Part shown: piece after piece, positions 43,060-51,418 of the stretch
Layout: each line of letters starts with the position of its first letter
How positions within the stretch are numbered: position 1 is the first letter of the stretch
Origin: Desulfobotulus mexicanus
GTDB lineage: Bacteria > Desulfobacterota > Desulfobacteria > Desulfobacterales > ASO4-4
Length of the DNA: 56,932 nucleotides
Direction of reading: 5' to 3'
NCBI RefSeq assembly: GCF_006175995.1
Contig: NZ_VDMB01000021.1
Coordinates: 1 to 56,932, forward strand
Notes under the pieces: generated by a model
The model's database searches: none
Told to the model about the DNA's origin: nothing
The model's input: only the letters and a program-made list of their open reading frames with translations
Position numbers and translations under genes: made by a program

Positions 43060-43423
43060 TTTCGGTAAAGAACTGCTTGTCATGGAAGAAGGGCTGGTTT
43101 AAAAAAATGAATGATTTCTGGTTGCCGTGGGTGTGAGTATTCTTTTTGAAAGAACTCAGGCGGGGGCTGAAAAATCGAAGACATGAGGCTTTTTGCTTAT
43201 CATGATAAATTGCGGATTATGTTGTTAACCGTGAAAAAATTGAAATCGATCAAAGCGAAAAGCAGTTGCCTTATCTCCTTGACGATACAACATATTAATC
43301 ATTGGAATAATTTAAAAAATACAGCTAACAAAACGGATGGGCAGCAAAATTGTGATTGAAAAAGGCCAGGTCGTGAAGCTCGTCAAAGACAAGAAAAGCA
43401 TCATCCAGCGAGAAAGAATCTGT
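43060..43423. other. A+T-rich gap between IS605 and glnE
   Basis: This 364-base stretch has no convincing gene. It contains a perfect 12-base palindrome TTATCATGATAA (43197-43208) and a short frame reading 'ADYVVNREKIEIDQSEKQL' up to a stop near 43295, which may be the tail of a lost gene. A clear glnE promoter is not visible. Confidence 0.4.
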
Positions 43424-46318
43424 ATGACAGAAGAAATGAAAACCCCAGTTCCTCTGGTATCCGAGGAGCTTCTGGACCTTCTGGCACAACGCCATCCGGA
43501 CACCCTTGCCCTGCTTGATGCAGCTTCCGGCTCCCTTCCCGATGGGCTTGGGGATGACCTGCGCCGGGTGGCAGCCATGAGTGATTTTTTTGCAAGGGGC
43601 CTGCTCCGGGATGCGGATACCCTTGCAGAACTCATGGACAGCAACCTGACTGCGCCCCCGGCTCCGGCCAGAGAGAGAATCTCTGCAGCACTCCGGACCG
43701 TGGATTCGGAAAGCCTTCTGTCCTTAAGTTTAAGAAAAATCCGCCACCTTTCCATGATGGGCATCTGCTTCAGGGATCTATCCGGCAGGGCTTCCTTAGC
43801 AGAAACCATGGCATCCCTTTCCGAACTGGCTGAAGCCGTGGTGGACGAAGCCGCGAACTATCTCCATACAAAAATGGCCGCCATCCATGGGGAACCCCTG
43901 GGAGAGGATTCCGGCAAAACCCAGCGTCTTGTGGTGCTGGCCATGGGCAAGCTTGGGGCCGGTGAGCTTAATTTTTCTTCCGACATCGATCTGATCTATG
44001 CCTACCCTCAACCGGGAGAAACCAGTGGCCCTGAGATCATAACCAATGAAACCTTTTTTATCCGTCTTGCCCGTAAGCTGACGGCGGTTTTCAGCGGCAA
44101 CACCGGAGGTCCCCTTTTCCGGGTTGACTTAAGGCTGAGACCCTTTGGCGAAAACGGTCCCATGGTCATGCATTTTGATGCCATGGAATTTTACTACCAG
44201 ACCCAGGGCCGGGAATGGGAACGCTATGCCCTTATCAAATGCCGCCCCATCTCCGGCAATAAGGATGACGGAAGAGAACTTCTGGAAAGCCTGAAGCCCT
44301 TTGTCTTCCGCAGATATCTGGATTTCGGCGTATTTGACAGCCTGAGGGAAATGAAGCAGTCCATCATGCTTGAAATCCGCAGAAAAGGGATGGAAAGCAA
44401 CATCAAAACCGGCTCCGGTGGTATCCGGGAGGTGGAATTCTTCGGTCAGGCCTTTCAGCTGCTCAGGGGTGGGGTGGTGCCGGGTCTTCAGCAAAGGGGA
44501 ATTCTGAAAATCCTGAAAACCCTTGTACGCTTCCGCTTCATTCCTCAGGAAACAAGGGATAATCTTACGGAAGCCTATGTCTTTCTGCGCCATACGGAGC
44601 ACCGCATTCAGGCCTGGGAAGACCGGCAGACCCATCAGCTGCCCAAGGAAGACGTGGCCCGAAAAGCACTGGCTGCAGCCATGGGCTTTGAAAACTGGAA
44701 CAGCTTTATGGCCGATCTGGATGAGCAGCGCCAGCGGGTACATGACCACTTCCGGAAACTCCTTACCGTTGAGGACGAAGGTAAAGAATCCGTACGACCC
44801 ATGGTGGCCCTGTGGACCCAGCGTCATATGGAGCCGGACAGGGCAGAAGGCCTTCTTGCCCAGGCCGGTTACAGGGACCCGTCCGCCGCCTTCCGCATGC
44901 TGGGGTATTTCCGTGACAGCCTTCCGGCTCAGGCCATGAGCAGTCAGGGCAAACGGCGGCTGGACACCCTTATGCCCCTTCTGCTGGAATCCTGTGGCAG
45001 GGGTGAAAATCCGGCACAATCCCTTGGCCGCATTCTTGATCTGCTGAGGGCCATTCAGCGACGCAGCACCTATTTCGCCCTTTTTCTGGAATATCCTTCC
45101 GCTCTGGATCATCTGGTACGCCTTGCCAATGCCAGCCCGTGGATCATGGATTTTCTTTCTCAGCACCCGGTGCTGCTGGATGAACTTCTGGACCCCCGAA
45201 CCCTTTACCGTCCACCGGAGCGCGGGGAGATGGAGGAAGATCTCCGTCGTCGGCTGGAAGAGCTGGACCCGGAAGATCTTGAAATCCGACTGGAAAACCT
45301 CTGCGTGTTCAAACAGTCCGGACTTCTGCGGGTGGCTGCTGCGGACGTTACGGGGGAATTTCCCCTGATGAAGGTCAGCGACCGCCTTACGGAAATTGCC
45401 GAGTGCGTGGTGAACGAGATTGTGAATTTTTCCCACAGGGATCTGGTCCGACGCCATGGCAGGCCGCTGGACAGTCAGGAAAAACCCATGGAAGGCTGGG
45501 GTTTTGCCGTCATTGCCTATGGCAAGCTCGGCGGGCTTGAGCTTGGCTATGGTTCGGATCTGGATCTGGTTTTTCTCCATGATGATACGGAAGGCATGAC
45601 CGAAGGCGGAGAAAAGCCCCTGCTTTCATCCCAGTTTTTCACCCGCCTCGGCCAGAGGGTTATCCATTGTCTCAAGGCCCACACCCGTGCAGGAACCCTG
45701 TACGAAACCGACCTGCGCCTGAGGCCCGACGGCAATACCGGGATTCTTGTGGTGCCCGTTGCCGCCTTTGCAGATTATCAGCGTCGTCAGGCCTGGACCT
45801 GGGAGCATCAGGCCCTTGTCCGTGCCCGGCCTGTCTGCGGCAATCACCGTATGGCAGAACGATTTGAAGCCACCCGCCGTGAAGTGCTCTGCCTGAAAAG
45901 GGAGAGTGGGCCCCTTCGGACAGAAATTGTGAATATGCGGGAAAAACTGCGCAGCGCCCATGCCAGACCGGAGCCGGGTATTTTTGATCTCAAGCAGGAC
46001 CCCGGCGGTATCATGGACATCGAGTTTCTGGTTCAGTATATGGTTCTGGCCCATGCCCACGATACTCCGGCCATCACACGCTGGACGGACAACATCCGCA
46101 TTCTGGAAACCCTTTCGGAAACCGGGGTCATGCGGCAGGAAGAGGCCACCTTTCTACGCAGCGCCTATCTGCTTTTCCGGGTGGCCGTGCACCGGAAAAA
46201 TCTTCAGAATCAGCCTTCCCGTGTACCGGAATTCCGGTTTGAAAAACTCAGGGAAGGGGTTCGACATATCTGGCAGCGCTACATGGGAACAGATCATTCT
46301 GCTCCGGGAAAAAATTGA
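43424..46318 (+). CDS. glnE: Bifunctional glutamine synthetase adenylyltransferase/deadenylase
   Basis: This 964-residue enzyme adds or removes AMP on glutamine synthetase in response to nitrogen status. Two nucleotidyltransferase domains are visible: 'MGKLGAGELNFSSDIDLIYAY' (about residue 185) and 'YGKLGGLELGYGSDLDLVFLHD' (about residue 695), each followed by its helical partner with 'IKTGSGGIREVEFF' and 'LKQDPGGIMDIEFL'. Both GSxxDxD centres are intact, so both directions should work. The start is uncertain: ATG at 43424 matches family length, while the frame is open to 43337. It is followed immediately by the toxin-antitoxin promoter, whose -35 overlaps its stop codon. Confidence 0.95.
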   Translation: MTEEMKTPVPLVSEELLDLLAQRHPDTLALLDAASGSLPDGLGDDLRRVAAMSDFFARGLLRDADTLAELMDSNLTAPPAPARERISAALRTVDSESLLSLSLRKIRHLSMMGICFRDLSGRASLAETMASLSELAEAVVDEAANYLHTKMAAIHGEPLGEDSGKTQRLVVLAMGKLGAGELNFSSDIDLIYAYPQPGETSGPEIITNETFFIRLARKLTAVFSGNTGGPLFRVDLRLRPFGENGPMVMHFDAMEFYYQTQGREWERYALIKCRPISGNKDDGRELLESLKPFVFRRYLDFGVFDSLREMKQSIMLEIRRKGMESNIKTGSGGIREVEFFGQAFQLLRGGVVPGLQQRGILKILKTLVRFRFIPQETRDNLTEAYVFLRHTEHRIQAWEDRQTHQLPKEDVARKALAAAMGFENWNSFMADLDEQRQRVHDHFRKLLTVEDEGKESVRPMVALWTQRHMEPDRAEGLLAQAGYRDPSAAFRMLGYFRDSLPAQAMSSQGKRRLDTLMPLLLESCGRGENPAQSLGRILDLLRAIQRRSTYFALFLEYPSALDHLVRLANASPWIMDFLSQHPVLLDELLDPRTLYRPPERGEMEEDLRRRLEELDPEDLEIRLENLCVFKQSGLLRVAAADVTGEFPLMKVSDRLTEIAECVVNEIVNFSHRDLVRRHGRPLDSQEKPMEGWGFAVIAYGKLGGLELGYGSDLDLVFLHDDTEGMTEGGEKPLLSSQFFTRLGQRVIHCLKAHTRAGTLYETDLRLRPDGNTGILVVPVAAFADYQRRQAWTWEHQALVRARPVCGNHRMAERFEATRREVLCLKRESGPLRTEIVNMREKLRSAHARPEPGIFDLKQDPGGIMDIEFLVQYMVLAHAHDTPAITRWTDNIRILETLSETGVMRQEEATFLRSAYLLFRVAVHRKNLQNQPSRVPEFRFEKLREGVRHIWQRYMGTDHSAPGKN

Positions 46319-46343
46319 CACAGCCTGTCCAGCAGTTTATATT
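46315..46343 (+). promoter_or_regulatory. Sigma-70 promoter of the Phd-VapC operon
   Basis: TTGACA (46315-46320), a 17-base spacer and TATATT (46338-46343) match the consensus in 11 of 12 positions. The -35 box overlaps the glnE stop codon. The -10 box lies inside the inverted repeat at 46334-46357. Confidence 0.8.
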
Positions 46344-46357
46344 TCAAGATATAAACT
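46334..46357. promoter_or_regulatory. Operator-like inverted repeat over the -10 box
   Basis: AGTTTATAT (46334-46342) and ATATAAACT (46349-46357) form a perfect 9-base inverted repeat around the 6-base spacer TTCAAG. It covers the -10 box of the toxin-antitoxin promoter, so binding by the antitoxin or antitoxin-toxin complex would block transcription. This is the standard autoregulation of Phd/YefM-type antitoxins (family knowledge). Confidence 0.75.
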
Positions 46358-46378
46358 TCAAGCAATGGAGGACAGACC

Positions 46379-46612
46379 ATGAAAGCAACGGCAAAAGAGC
46401 TTCGGTTTAACTCAAAAAGGCTTTTGGATACAATAAGCAGGGGTGAGGAAGTGATCATAACCTATCGCAGCAAACCCTGCGCAAAGCTAATACCCTACAG
46501 TGAAAAAAAAGAAGATCCTGCTGAAAACGAACTGTTTGGAATCTGGAAAGATAAGGATACAATTCAGGATGTGGCTGCCTATGTCCGTAGATTAAGAAAA
46601 GGAAGATTCTGA
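46379..46612 (+). CDS. Phd/YefM family antitoxin
   Basis: The 77-residue protein has the Phd-type DNA-binding N-terminus: 'MKATAKELRFNSKRLLDTISRGEEVIITYRSKPCAKLIPY'. Its C-terminal half, which should wrap the toxin, includes 'ELFGIWKDKDTIQDVAAYVRRLRKGRF'. GGAGG at 46367-46371 gives a strong ribosome-binding site before ATG at 46379. Its TGA is directly followed by the toxin ATG with no gap, so antitoxin is made first and the toxin is coupled to it. Promoter and operator are visible upstream. Confidence 0.9.
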   Translation: MKATAKELRFNSKRLLDTISRGEEVIITYRSKPCAKLIPYSEKKEDPAENELFGIWKDKDTIQDVAAYVRRLRKGRF

Positions 46613-46990
46613 ATGCTTGTCGATACCGATGTCCTGATCTGGTACATGAAGGGAAATGAAAAGGCATACCGCATCATTGAGGAGGCCGGGGTTTTTTTCG
46701 TTTCCGTTGTTACATATATGGAGCTGGTTCAGGGTATGAGAAATAAAGGCGAACTCAATGCCCTTCGTAAGGCTCTCCACAACTGGAAGTCAAAAATCAT
46801 TTATATTTCAGAAGAAATATCCATTCAGGCAATGTTTTTTGTAGAGCAGCATTATCTCAGCCATTCCATACAGCTGGCAGATGCCCTGATAGGAGCCACT
46901 GCAATTTCACAGGGCCTGCCCGTTCTTACCGCCAATGATAGACACTATAAAATACTTAAAAATCTTGAAGTCATAAAATTCCGGCCTTAA
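46613..46990 (+). CDS. PIN-domain toxin (VapC-like ribonuclease)
   Basis: This 125-residue PIN protein keeps the acidic active site: Asp4 and Asp6 in 'MLVDTDVLIWYMKG', a Glu in 'VVTYMELVQGM' (about residue 38), and Asp residues in 'LADALIGATA' and 'LTANDRHY'. VapC toxins cleave tRNA or rRNA and stop translation until neutralised (family knowledge). The start codon abuts the antitoxin stop. It is followed 39 bases later by the FAD-dehydrogenase gene, which may receive read-through, since no terminator lies between. Confidence 0.92.
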   Translation: MLVDTDVLIWYMKGNEKAYRIIEEAGVFFVSVVTYMELVQGMRNKGELNALRKALHNWKSKIIYISEEISIQAMFFVEQHYLSHSIQLADALIGATAISQGLPVLTANDRHYKILKNLEVIKFRP

Positions 46991-47029
46991 CCGGTGCAAT
47001 AATATTTACCCTCCAATAAAGAAGCAACC

Positions 47030-48577
47030 ATGCAACGTTTTGACATACGGGTTTCTCCGGAAGAGATGGAAGACAAGGAAAAGCTCCACCACATGATCCT
47101 TGCCAGGGCAGGCTCCGGAGATCCAAAGCGTTTTGACTGGCGCATCCGTAAACAGTCTTTAGATGCCAGGGGCAGAAAGCCCCTTTTTGTTCTTCTGATT
47201 GAATGCTGGGAGGGTGAAGCTCCACCTTTGGAAAAGATCCGGGGCTTTGAACCAGAAGCCCTTTCCGGCAAAAGGGTTGTGATTACTGGTGCCGGACCTG
47301 CGGGGTATTTTGCGGCCTTAAGTCTTCTGGAAAGGGGCATCAAGCCCCTTGTGCTGGAACGGGGAAAGGATGTGCGTTCCCGTCGTTTTGACATCAAGAC
47401 CCTGTACAAAGGAGAGGTGCATCCCCACTCCAACTATTGTTTTGGCGAAGGAGGGGCTGGCACCTATTCCGACGGCAAGCTCTATACCCGTGCCACAAAA
47501 AGGGGAGATATCCGAAGGGTACTGGATCTCTTCTGCTCCTTTGGTGCCAGTGAGGCCATCCGTACTGAAGCCCATCCCCACATCGGCTCCAACCGCCTTC
47601 CGGCCATTGTAAAATCCATGCGGGAAGCCATTATAGCGGCTGGTGGAGAGGTTCACTTCAACGCCTTTGTGAAGGATTTCCTCTTTGAAGACGGACGTTT
47701 TAAGGCTGCTGTTCTGGAAGACGGGGAAAGGGTGGAGGGTGATGCCCTGATCCTTGCCACGGGTCATTCGGCCCGGGATATCTATGCCCTTCTCCATGAA
47801 AAGGGCATCCTTGTGGAGGCCAAGCCCTTTGCCATGGGAGTGCGCATTGAGCATCCCCAGGAAAGCATTGACCGGATTTTCTATGGCACATCGCCCCGTC
47901 ACCCTGCCCTGCCGCCCGCTTCCTACAGGATCAGCTGTCAGGCTTCGGGCAGGGGAGTTTTTTCCTTTTGCATGTGTCCGGGAGGCTCTGTGGTTCCCGC
48001 ATCCACAGCACCGGGGGAGCTGGTTTTAAATGGCATGAGCTTTGCCGAGCGCAGCGGCCCCTTTGCCAATGCAGGTCTTGTAACGGAAATACGGCTTAGG
48101 GATCTTGAAGATCCGGAGAACAATCCCTTTGCAGGGCTTCATTTTCAGCAGGCGCTGGAACAGTCCCTTTTCAGCAAAGGAGATGGCAGCCAGAAAGCCC
48201 CTGCCCAACGGGCTTCTGACTTTGTGGCTGCGCGGCTGTCTGCGGATCTTCCAAAGACATCCTATATTCCCGGCATATACAGTGCCCCCCTGCATCAGTG
48301 GCTGCCGGACGTGGTGGCAAAGGGACTTTCCGAGGGTCTTCGCCTTCTGGACCGCCGCCACCGGGGATATCTGAGTGAAGAAGCTACCTTACTTGCGGTG
48401 GAATCCCGCACCAGCTCACCCCTCCGTATTCCAAGGGATTCACGAACCCGTATGCATCCGGAGGTGTCCGGACTTTTCCCCTGCGGAGAAGGGGCAGGCT
48501 ATGCAGGTGGGATCGCATCTGCAGCCATGGACGGCATGGCCAGTGCCGAAGCCGTGGAAAGGTATCTTGCCATTTAG
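47030..48577 (+). CDS. Uncharacterised FAD-dependent dehydrogenase (COG2509 type)
   Basis: The 515-residue flavoprotein has a short N-terminal domain (about 1-80, 'DWRIRKQSLDARGRKPLF'). A dinucleotide-binding 'VVITGAGPAGYFAALSLLERG' follows at about residue 84, then 'NYCFGEGGAGTYSDGKLYTR', 'ILATGHSARDIYALL' and the C-terminal FAD loop 'LFPCGEGAGYAGGIASAAMDG'. These motifs define a widespread family of unknown substrate. ATG at 47030 lacks a strong Shine-Dalgarno. The stop codon lies at the edge of repeat copy B. The gene is convergent with the GNAT gene. Confidence 0.9.
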   Translation: MQRFDIRVSPEEMEDKEKLHHMILARAGSGDPKRFDWRIRKQSLDARGRKPLFVLLIECWEGEAPPLEKIRGFEPEALSGKRVVITGAGPAGYFAALSLLERGIKPLVLERGKDVRSRRFDIKTLYKGEVHPHSNYCFGEGGAGTYSDGKLYTRATKRGDIRRVLDLFCSFGASEAIRTEAHPHIGSNRLPAIVKSMREAIIAAGGEVHFNAFVKDFLFEDGRFKAAVLEDGERVEGDALILATGHSARDIYALLHEKGILVEAKPFAMGVRIEHPQESIDRIFYGTSPRHPALPPASYRISCQASGRGVFSFCMCPGGSVVPASTAPGELVLNGMSFAERSGPFANAGLVTEIRLRDLEDPENNPFAGLHFQQALEQSLFSKGDGSQKAPAQRASDFVAARLSADLPKTSYIPGIYSAPLHQWLPDVVAKGLSEGLRLLDRRHRGYLSEEATLLAVESRTSSPLRIPRDSRTRMHPEVSGLFPCGEGAGYAGGIASAAMDGMASAEAVERYLAI

Positions 48578-48724
48578 TAACTGTTCAGCACACTTTTTCT
48601 TCGGTAAATCGAATGCCTTTAATCAGGTGCATGGACAACCGAACCATTTGTTCATGACGCAATTTTTCAGGATAAAAGATGCTGAATCATTACGCCCGAT
48701 AATGCAAAACCTGTCAGGCAGGTC
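48575..48724 (+). repeat. Dispersed repeat, copy B
   Basis: The element starts GTAACTGTTCAGCACA right at the stop of the FAD-dehydrogenase gene, passes through TTTGTTCATGACGCAATTTT (48647-48666) and continues 'GCTGAATC ... CAAAACCTGTCAGGCAGG' to overlap the stop codon of the GNAT gene (48714). It thus fills the gap between two convergent genes. The shared blocks with copies A and C are in the same order. Confidence 0.6.
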
Positions 48725-49229
48725 TGCAGTCACCCAGAGCAAGGTCACAATAGGTGTAGGTCTCACCCGTATCATACCAGTTGTCAAAGCTTGCCAGCTC
48801 CTGCCCTCCCAGGGCTTTAAAATTTTTCAGGGACCCGTTACACCTGAAATGTCCGCCAACCCTATTAAATCCGGCCTTTTCAGCGGCATCCACAAAGGCT
48901 TTAAGAAGCTGCCTGCCAAAGCCCTTATGCTGGAATTCAGGCAGGGTAACTATATTGCTGAGATAGATGAGGTTAACTCTCTTCTCTCCATACACCTCAT
49001 GGAGCTTCAGATCCGTGAACACATCTCCAAGGGGCTGAAATCCAAGCGCATTGCCCAGATATCGGTCCTGAAAAAAAGCCACCAGCCCCATGCCTCCGGT
49101 ACTTTCCAGTGTTCCAAGACAGCTTTCCGAAGATTCCCTTATGTTTTCAGGAAAAATTTCTTCGGAAGCCAGAATGTCCTTTTCAAACATATGAAAATTA
49201 TCCGCTGTGAGGATAGTGAAATCAAGCAT
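48714..49229 (-). CDS. GNAT-family N-acetyltransferase
   Basis: The 171-residue protein has the acetyl-CoA-binding motif A 'LPEFQHKGFGRQLLKAFVDAA' (residues about 98-118), preceded by a beta strand 'VNLIYLSNIVT'. The substrate is unknown. ATG at 49229 overlaps the end of the upstream SET-domain gene by 8 bases, so the two proteins are translationally coupled and may act on the same target. Its C-terminal codons lie in repeat copy B, so the exact end may be derived from the repeat. Confidence 0.88.
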   Translation of the reverse strand: MLDFTILTADNFHMFEKDILASEEIFPENIRESSESCLGTLESTGGMGLVAFFQDRYLGNALGFQPLGDVFTDLKLHEVYGEKRVNLIYLSNIVTLPEFQHKGFGRQLLKAFVDAAEKAGFNRVGGHFRCNGSLKNFKALGGQELASFDNWYDTGETYTYCDLALGDCRPA

Positions 49230-49830
49230 GGCAGCAGGCATTTTCACCGGCAAAATAGCAACAGCGGATGGAGTCTGCACTCCGCTCCCCCTTTGCAATG
49301 GCAAGGGCGATATCATGGTTCTCCTTTGAAATCAGACCTGAAAGGGGTTGAGCCACCCTGTTAAAAAAAGTAAAGGCTTCCGCCAGCCGGGTATCCCAGA
49401 TTTCTGCAAAACGAAGTATATCATCGGGCAGGACACGACTGCGCTGACACCCTTCTTCCGGAAGACAGTCAAAGGGTTCAATAATATTAAAAAATCCGTA
49501 ATCATTGGTAATCTGCTGCCCCACTTCAATATCCTGTACGGCCAGTTCAAAGCCATAGGGTGTGAGAATGCAGGTGGGCGAAAAGCTGTGGTTGACATAG
49601 CGGGTATTGTCCCAGCAGAAAATCCACCGGCCACAGCGATCCCGGAAGCAGTAGGTTTCCAGTATTTCCTGATAAACGGGCTCAAGGCTGCGGACTTCCG
49701 CTTCCGTAAAAACCCTGTCAAAGCGGTCCTGTACCCAGACAACTGTGCCTTTGGGAATGGGCCGGGTGGCAAAAACGCCTCTGCCAATTTCTTCACTGAT
49801 AAAACGCACTTCCGTATGGGGGTGCAGCAT
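49222..49830 (-). CDS. SET-domain protein (putative protein-lysine methyltransferase)
   Basis: This 202-residue protein has a SET fold: 'GRGVFATRPIPKGTVVWVQDR' at the N-terminus, the AdoMet/knot motif 'RYVNHSFSPTCIL' (NHS, about residue 80) and the catalytic 'GQQITNDYGFFN' (DYG, about residue 110). A Cys-rich 'CRDRCG'-like area sits before the knot and 'CCYFAGENACC' closes the protein. Bacterial SET proteins are uncommon outside a few lineages; targets are unknown. It is coupled to the GNAT gene downstream. A CTD zinc site is possible. Confidence 0.88.
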   Translation of the reverse strand: MLHPHTEVRFISEEIGRGVFATRPIPKGTVVWVQDRFDRVFTEAEVRSLEPVYQEILETYCFRDRCGRWIFCWDNTRYVNHSFSPTCILTPYGFELAVQDIEVGQQITNDYGFFNIIEPFDCLPEEGCQRSRVLPDDILRFAEIWDTRLAEAFTFFNRVAQPLSGLISKENHDIALAIAKGERSADSIRCCYFAGENACCHA

Positions 49831-50160
49831 GGACAGGTGTTTCCTTCATGGAGGTTCAGGGGAGAGGGATGGTCTGGACAAAAGGGAATTTCGTCTCAGA
49901 ATCAGGACCATCTGAATTTTCTTTACAGAGAGACGGAAACCAAGTCAAGAAACAAAAAGAAATTCCATTCAAAACGAGTTTTTACAATGCCTTATTCTTC
50001 AACCCGCTTTTGTCATGGACATATGCTGATTATCCAGCAACACTTACGAAAATTCATACTTGGGAAAATGACGGTTTACGGCTATAAAGTATTAATGGCG
50101 GAAAGAACCATGAAGATCCGGCCCTGTTTTCAAAAACACTTTTTTCATAAGGAAGATCCC
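49831..50160. other. Non-coding gap between SET gene and tautomerase gene
   Basis: The stretch is A+T-rich compared with its neighbours. It is open in one frame but that translation has no domain character. It holds a likely promoter for the rightward genes (50060-50088). No repeat or RNA structure stands out. Confidence 0.4.
50060..50088 (+). promoter_or_regulatory. Possible sigma-70 promoter of the tautomerase-thioesterase pair
   Basis: TTGGGA (50060-50065), a 17-base spacer and TATAAA (50083-50088) lie about 70 bases before the tautomerase start. The -35 box matches in 4 of 6 positions and the -10 in 5 of 6. Confidence 0.45.
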
Positions 50161-50340
50161 ATGCCCATCATCACCATTGCCCTGAAAGAAGGCCGCAGCC
50201 AGGAACAGAAAAAAAAGGTTGCCGAAGAAATAACCCGTATTGTTGCTGAAAACATGGAAGTTGATCCTTCCAAAATCTGGATACGTTTTGATGACTTTTC
50301 ACCCGCTGATTTTGCCACTGGCGGTAAAATGCATGGATGA
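50161..50340 (+). CDS. 4-oxalocrotonate tautomerase-like protein
   Basis: The 59-residue protein starts MPIITIALKEGRSQEQKKKV; removal of Met would expose the catalytic Pro1 typical of the tautomerase superfamily. A basic residue in the helix and 'VDPSKIWIRFDD' match the 4-OT group, which forms hexamers. The substrate is unknown and there is no catabolic operon around it. ATG at 50161 follows AAGGAAGATCCC. The longer open frame upstream is ignored because Pro1 defines the start. Confidence 0.88.
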   Translation: MPIITIALKEGRSQEQKKKVAEEITRIVAENMEVDPSKIWIRFDDFSPADFATGGKMHG

Positions 50341-50407
50341 TGTCTGTCTTTCTATCTGACAGCACCGGGAGACACAGCTGTGTCTTCCACTTTTTTTCCC
50401 GGGAAAA

Positions 50408-51169
50408 ATGATGAAAACAGAACATGACACTGCCGTATTCACCCAGACAGGAAGGGTTCCCTATTCCCATGTGGGGATGGACGGATACTTAAAACCCGTA
50501 GCCGTACTGAATCTCTGTCAGGACATTGCCAGCCGCCATGCCTTTGCTATGGGCGTTTCGGCCCTGCATCTGGCACCCCAGGACAAAATATGGGTGGTGA
50601 ACAGATATCACTTTGATTTTTATCGATTCCCGGCCTGGGATGAGGTCTTTACCCTGAGGTCCTGGCGGGCACCCCTTCGCAGGCTCTATGAGATCAGGCG
50701 CTTTGAATTGTTTGATGAAAAGGACCAGATTCTCATGGGAAGCACCTGTGCCTGGGTGCTGGTGGATAAAAATACGGGGAAGCCTGTACGACTGTCCAGG
50801 GCCATGCCTCCAGAGCTGTGCGAAAATGACGGCAGCATTCCCTTTGATATGGAAGAAATCCCCCTGCCTCCGGATACGGCCCGGACCATGGATTTTCAAG
50901 TACTTCAGGAAGATATGGATTACAACCGCCACGCCAACAATGCAGCCTACCTCAAGTGGGCGCTGGAAGCCCTTTCGCCATCGGAGCTTTTTCCCTGCCG
51001 CATCAGAAAGCTTGATATCCGATACCACCATGATATCGGCCCTCCCCGCAGCGTCAGGGTACACACAACAAGGGAAGATACAGAAAATGGGCTGCGCTGT
51101 GTGCAGGCCATCCGTGCGGCGGATACGGGGGAGCTGCTGACGGGTATCCGGATGGATCTCAGCCTTTAA
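50408..51169 (+). CDS. Acyl-ACP thioesterase
   Basis: This 253-residue enzyme releases fatty acids from acyl-ACP and has two hotdog halves. The catalytic stretch is in 'QEDMDYNRHANNAAYLKW' in the second half (D-x-N-x-H pattern), and 'YSHVGMDGYLKPVAVLNLCQD' with 'RYHFDFYRFPAWDE' marks the first. It matches the FatA-like family found in anaerobic bacteria. ATG at 50408 or 50411 is the start. It follows the tautomerase gene by 67 bases and is closed by a region containing repeats. Confidence 0.9.
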   Translation: MMKTEHDTAVFTQTGRVPYSHVGMDGYLKPVAVLNLCQDIASRHAFAMGVSALHLAPQDKIWVVNRYHFDFYRFPAWDEVFTLRSWRAPLRRLYEIRRFELFDEKDQILMGSTCAWVLVDKNTGKPVRLSRAMPPELCENDGSIPFDMEEIPLPPDTARTMDFQVLQEDMDYNRHANNAAYLKWALEALSPSELFPCRIRKLDIRYHHDIGPPRSVRVHTTREDTENGLRCVQAIRAADTGELLTGIRMDLSL

Positions 51170-51210
51170 CGGCAGGCCATTCTGTTTATTGCTGCGGAAG
51201 AATTTCAGAT

Positions 51211-51250
51211 AAAAAACTCCGGACCCTTTCCTTAAAAAAGGTGTCCGGAG
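51211..51250 (-). terminator. Terminator hairpin downstream of the 2,4-dienoyl-CoA reductase-like gene
   Basis: CTCCGGAC (51217-51224) pairs perfectly with GTCCGGAG (51243-51250), and on the minus strand the stem is followed by six T. It lies 340 bases past the stop of the minus-strand gene and just beyond the thioesterase stop on the other strand, where the T-run is missing. Confidence 0.7.
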
Positions 51251-51269
51251 CATTTATGGCGGGAGATTA

Positions 51270-51385
51270 AAACCTGTTCAGACTCAGTTGATATGAGGCA
51301 TACAGGCCCTTTGTTCGTGACGCAATCTTATTCGGGAGCTTCTTGTCCTGTGCTGAATCGCCAAAACTTGTCGGCACAGGCAGCT
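51270..51385 (+). repeat. Dispersed repeat, copy C
   Basis: The copy begins with CCTGTTCAG, passes ACAGGCCCTTTGTTCGTGAC and CGCAATCTTATTCGGGA (51310-51337) and continues with 'GTGCTGAATCGCCAAAACTTG' to GGCAGC at 51384. Twenty bases (51317-51336) are identical to copy A on the opposite strand. It is the left arm of a long inverted repeat with 51419-51524. Confidence 0.65.
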
Positions 51386-51418
51386 TAAGCTTTTGTTTTA
51401 CCATAGCAACTTTAGTAC

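Noticed and set aside
43219-43360. 46-codon ORF before glnE
   Set aside because: It overlaps another equally protein-like frame, has no ribosome-binding site, and lies in an A+T-rich gap.
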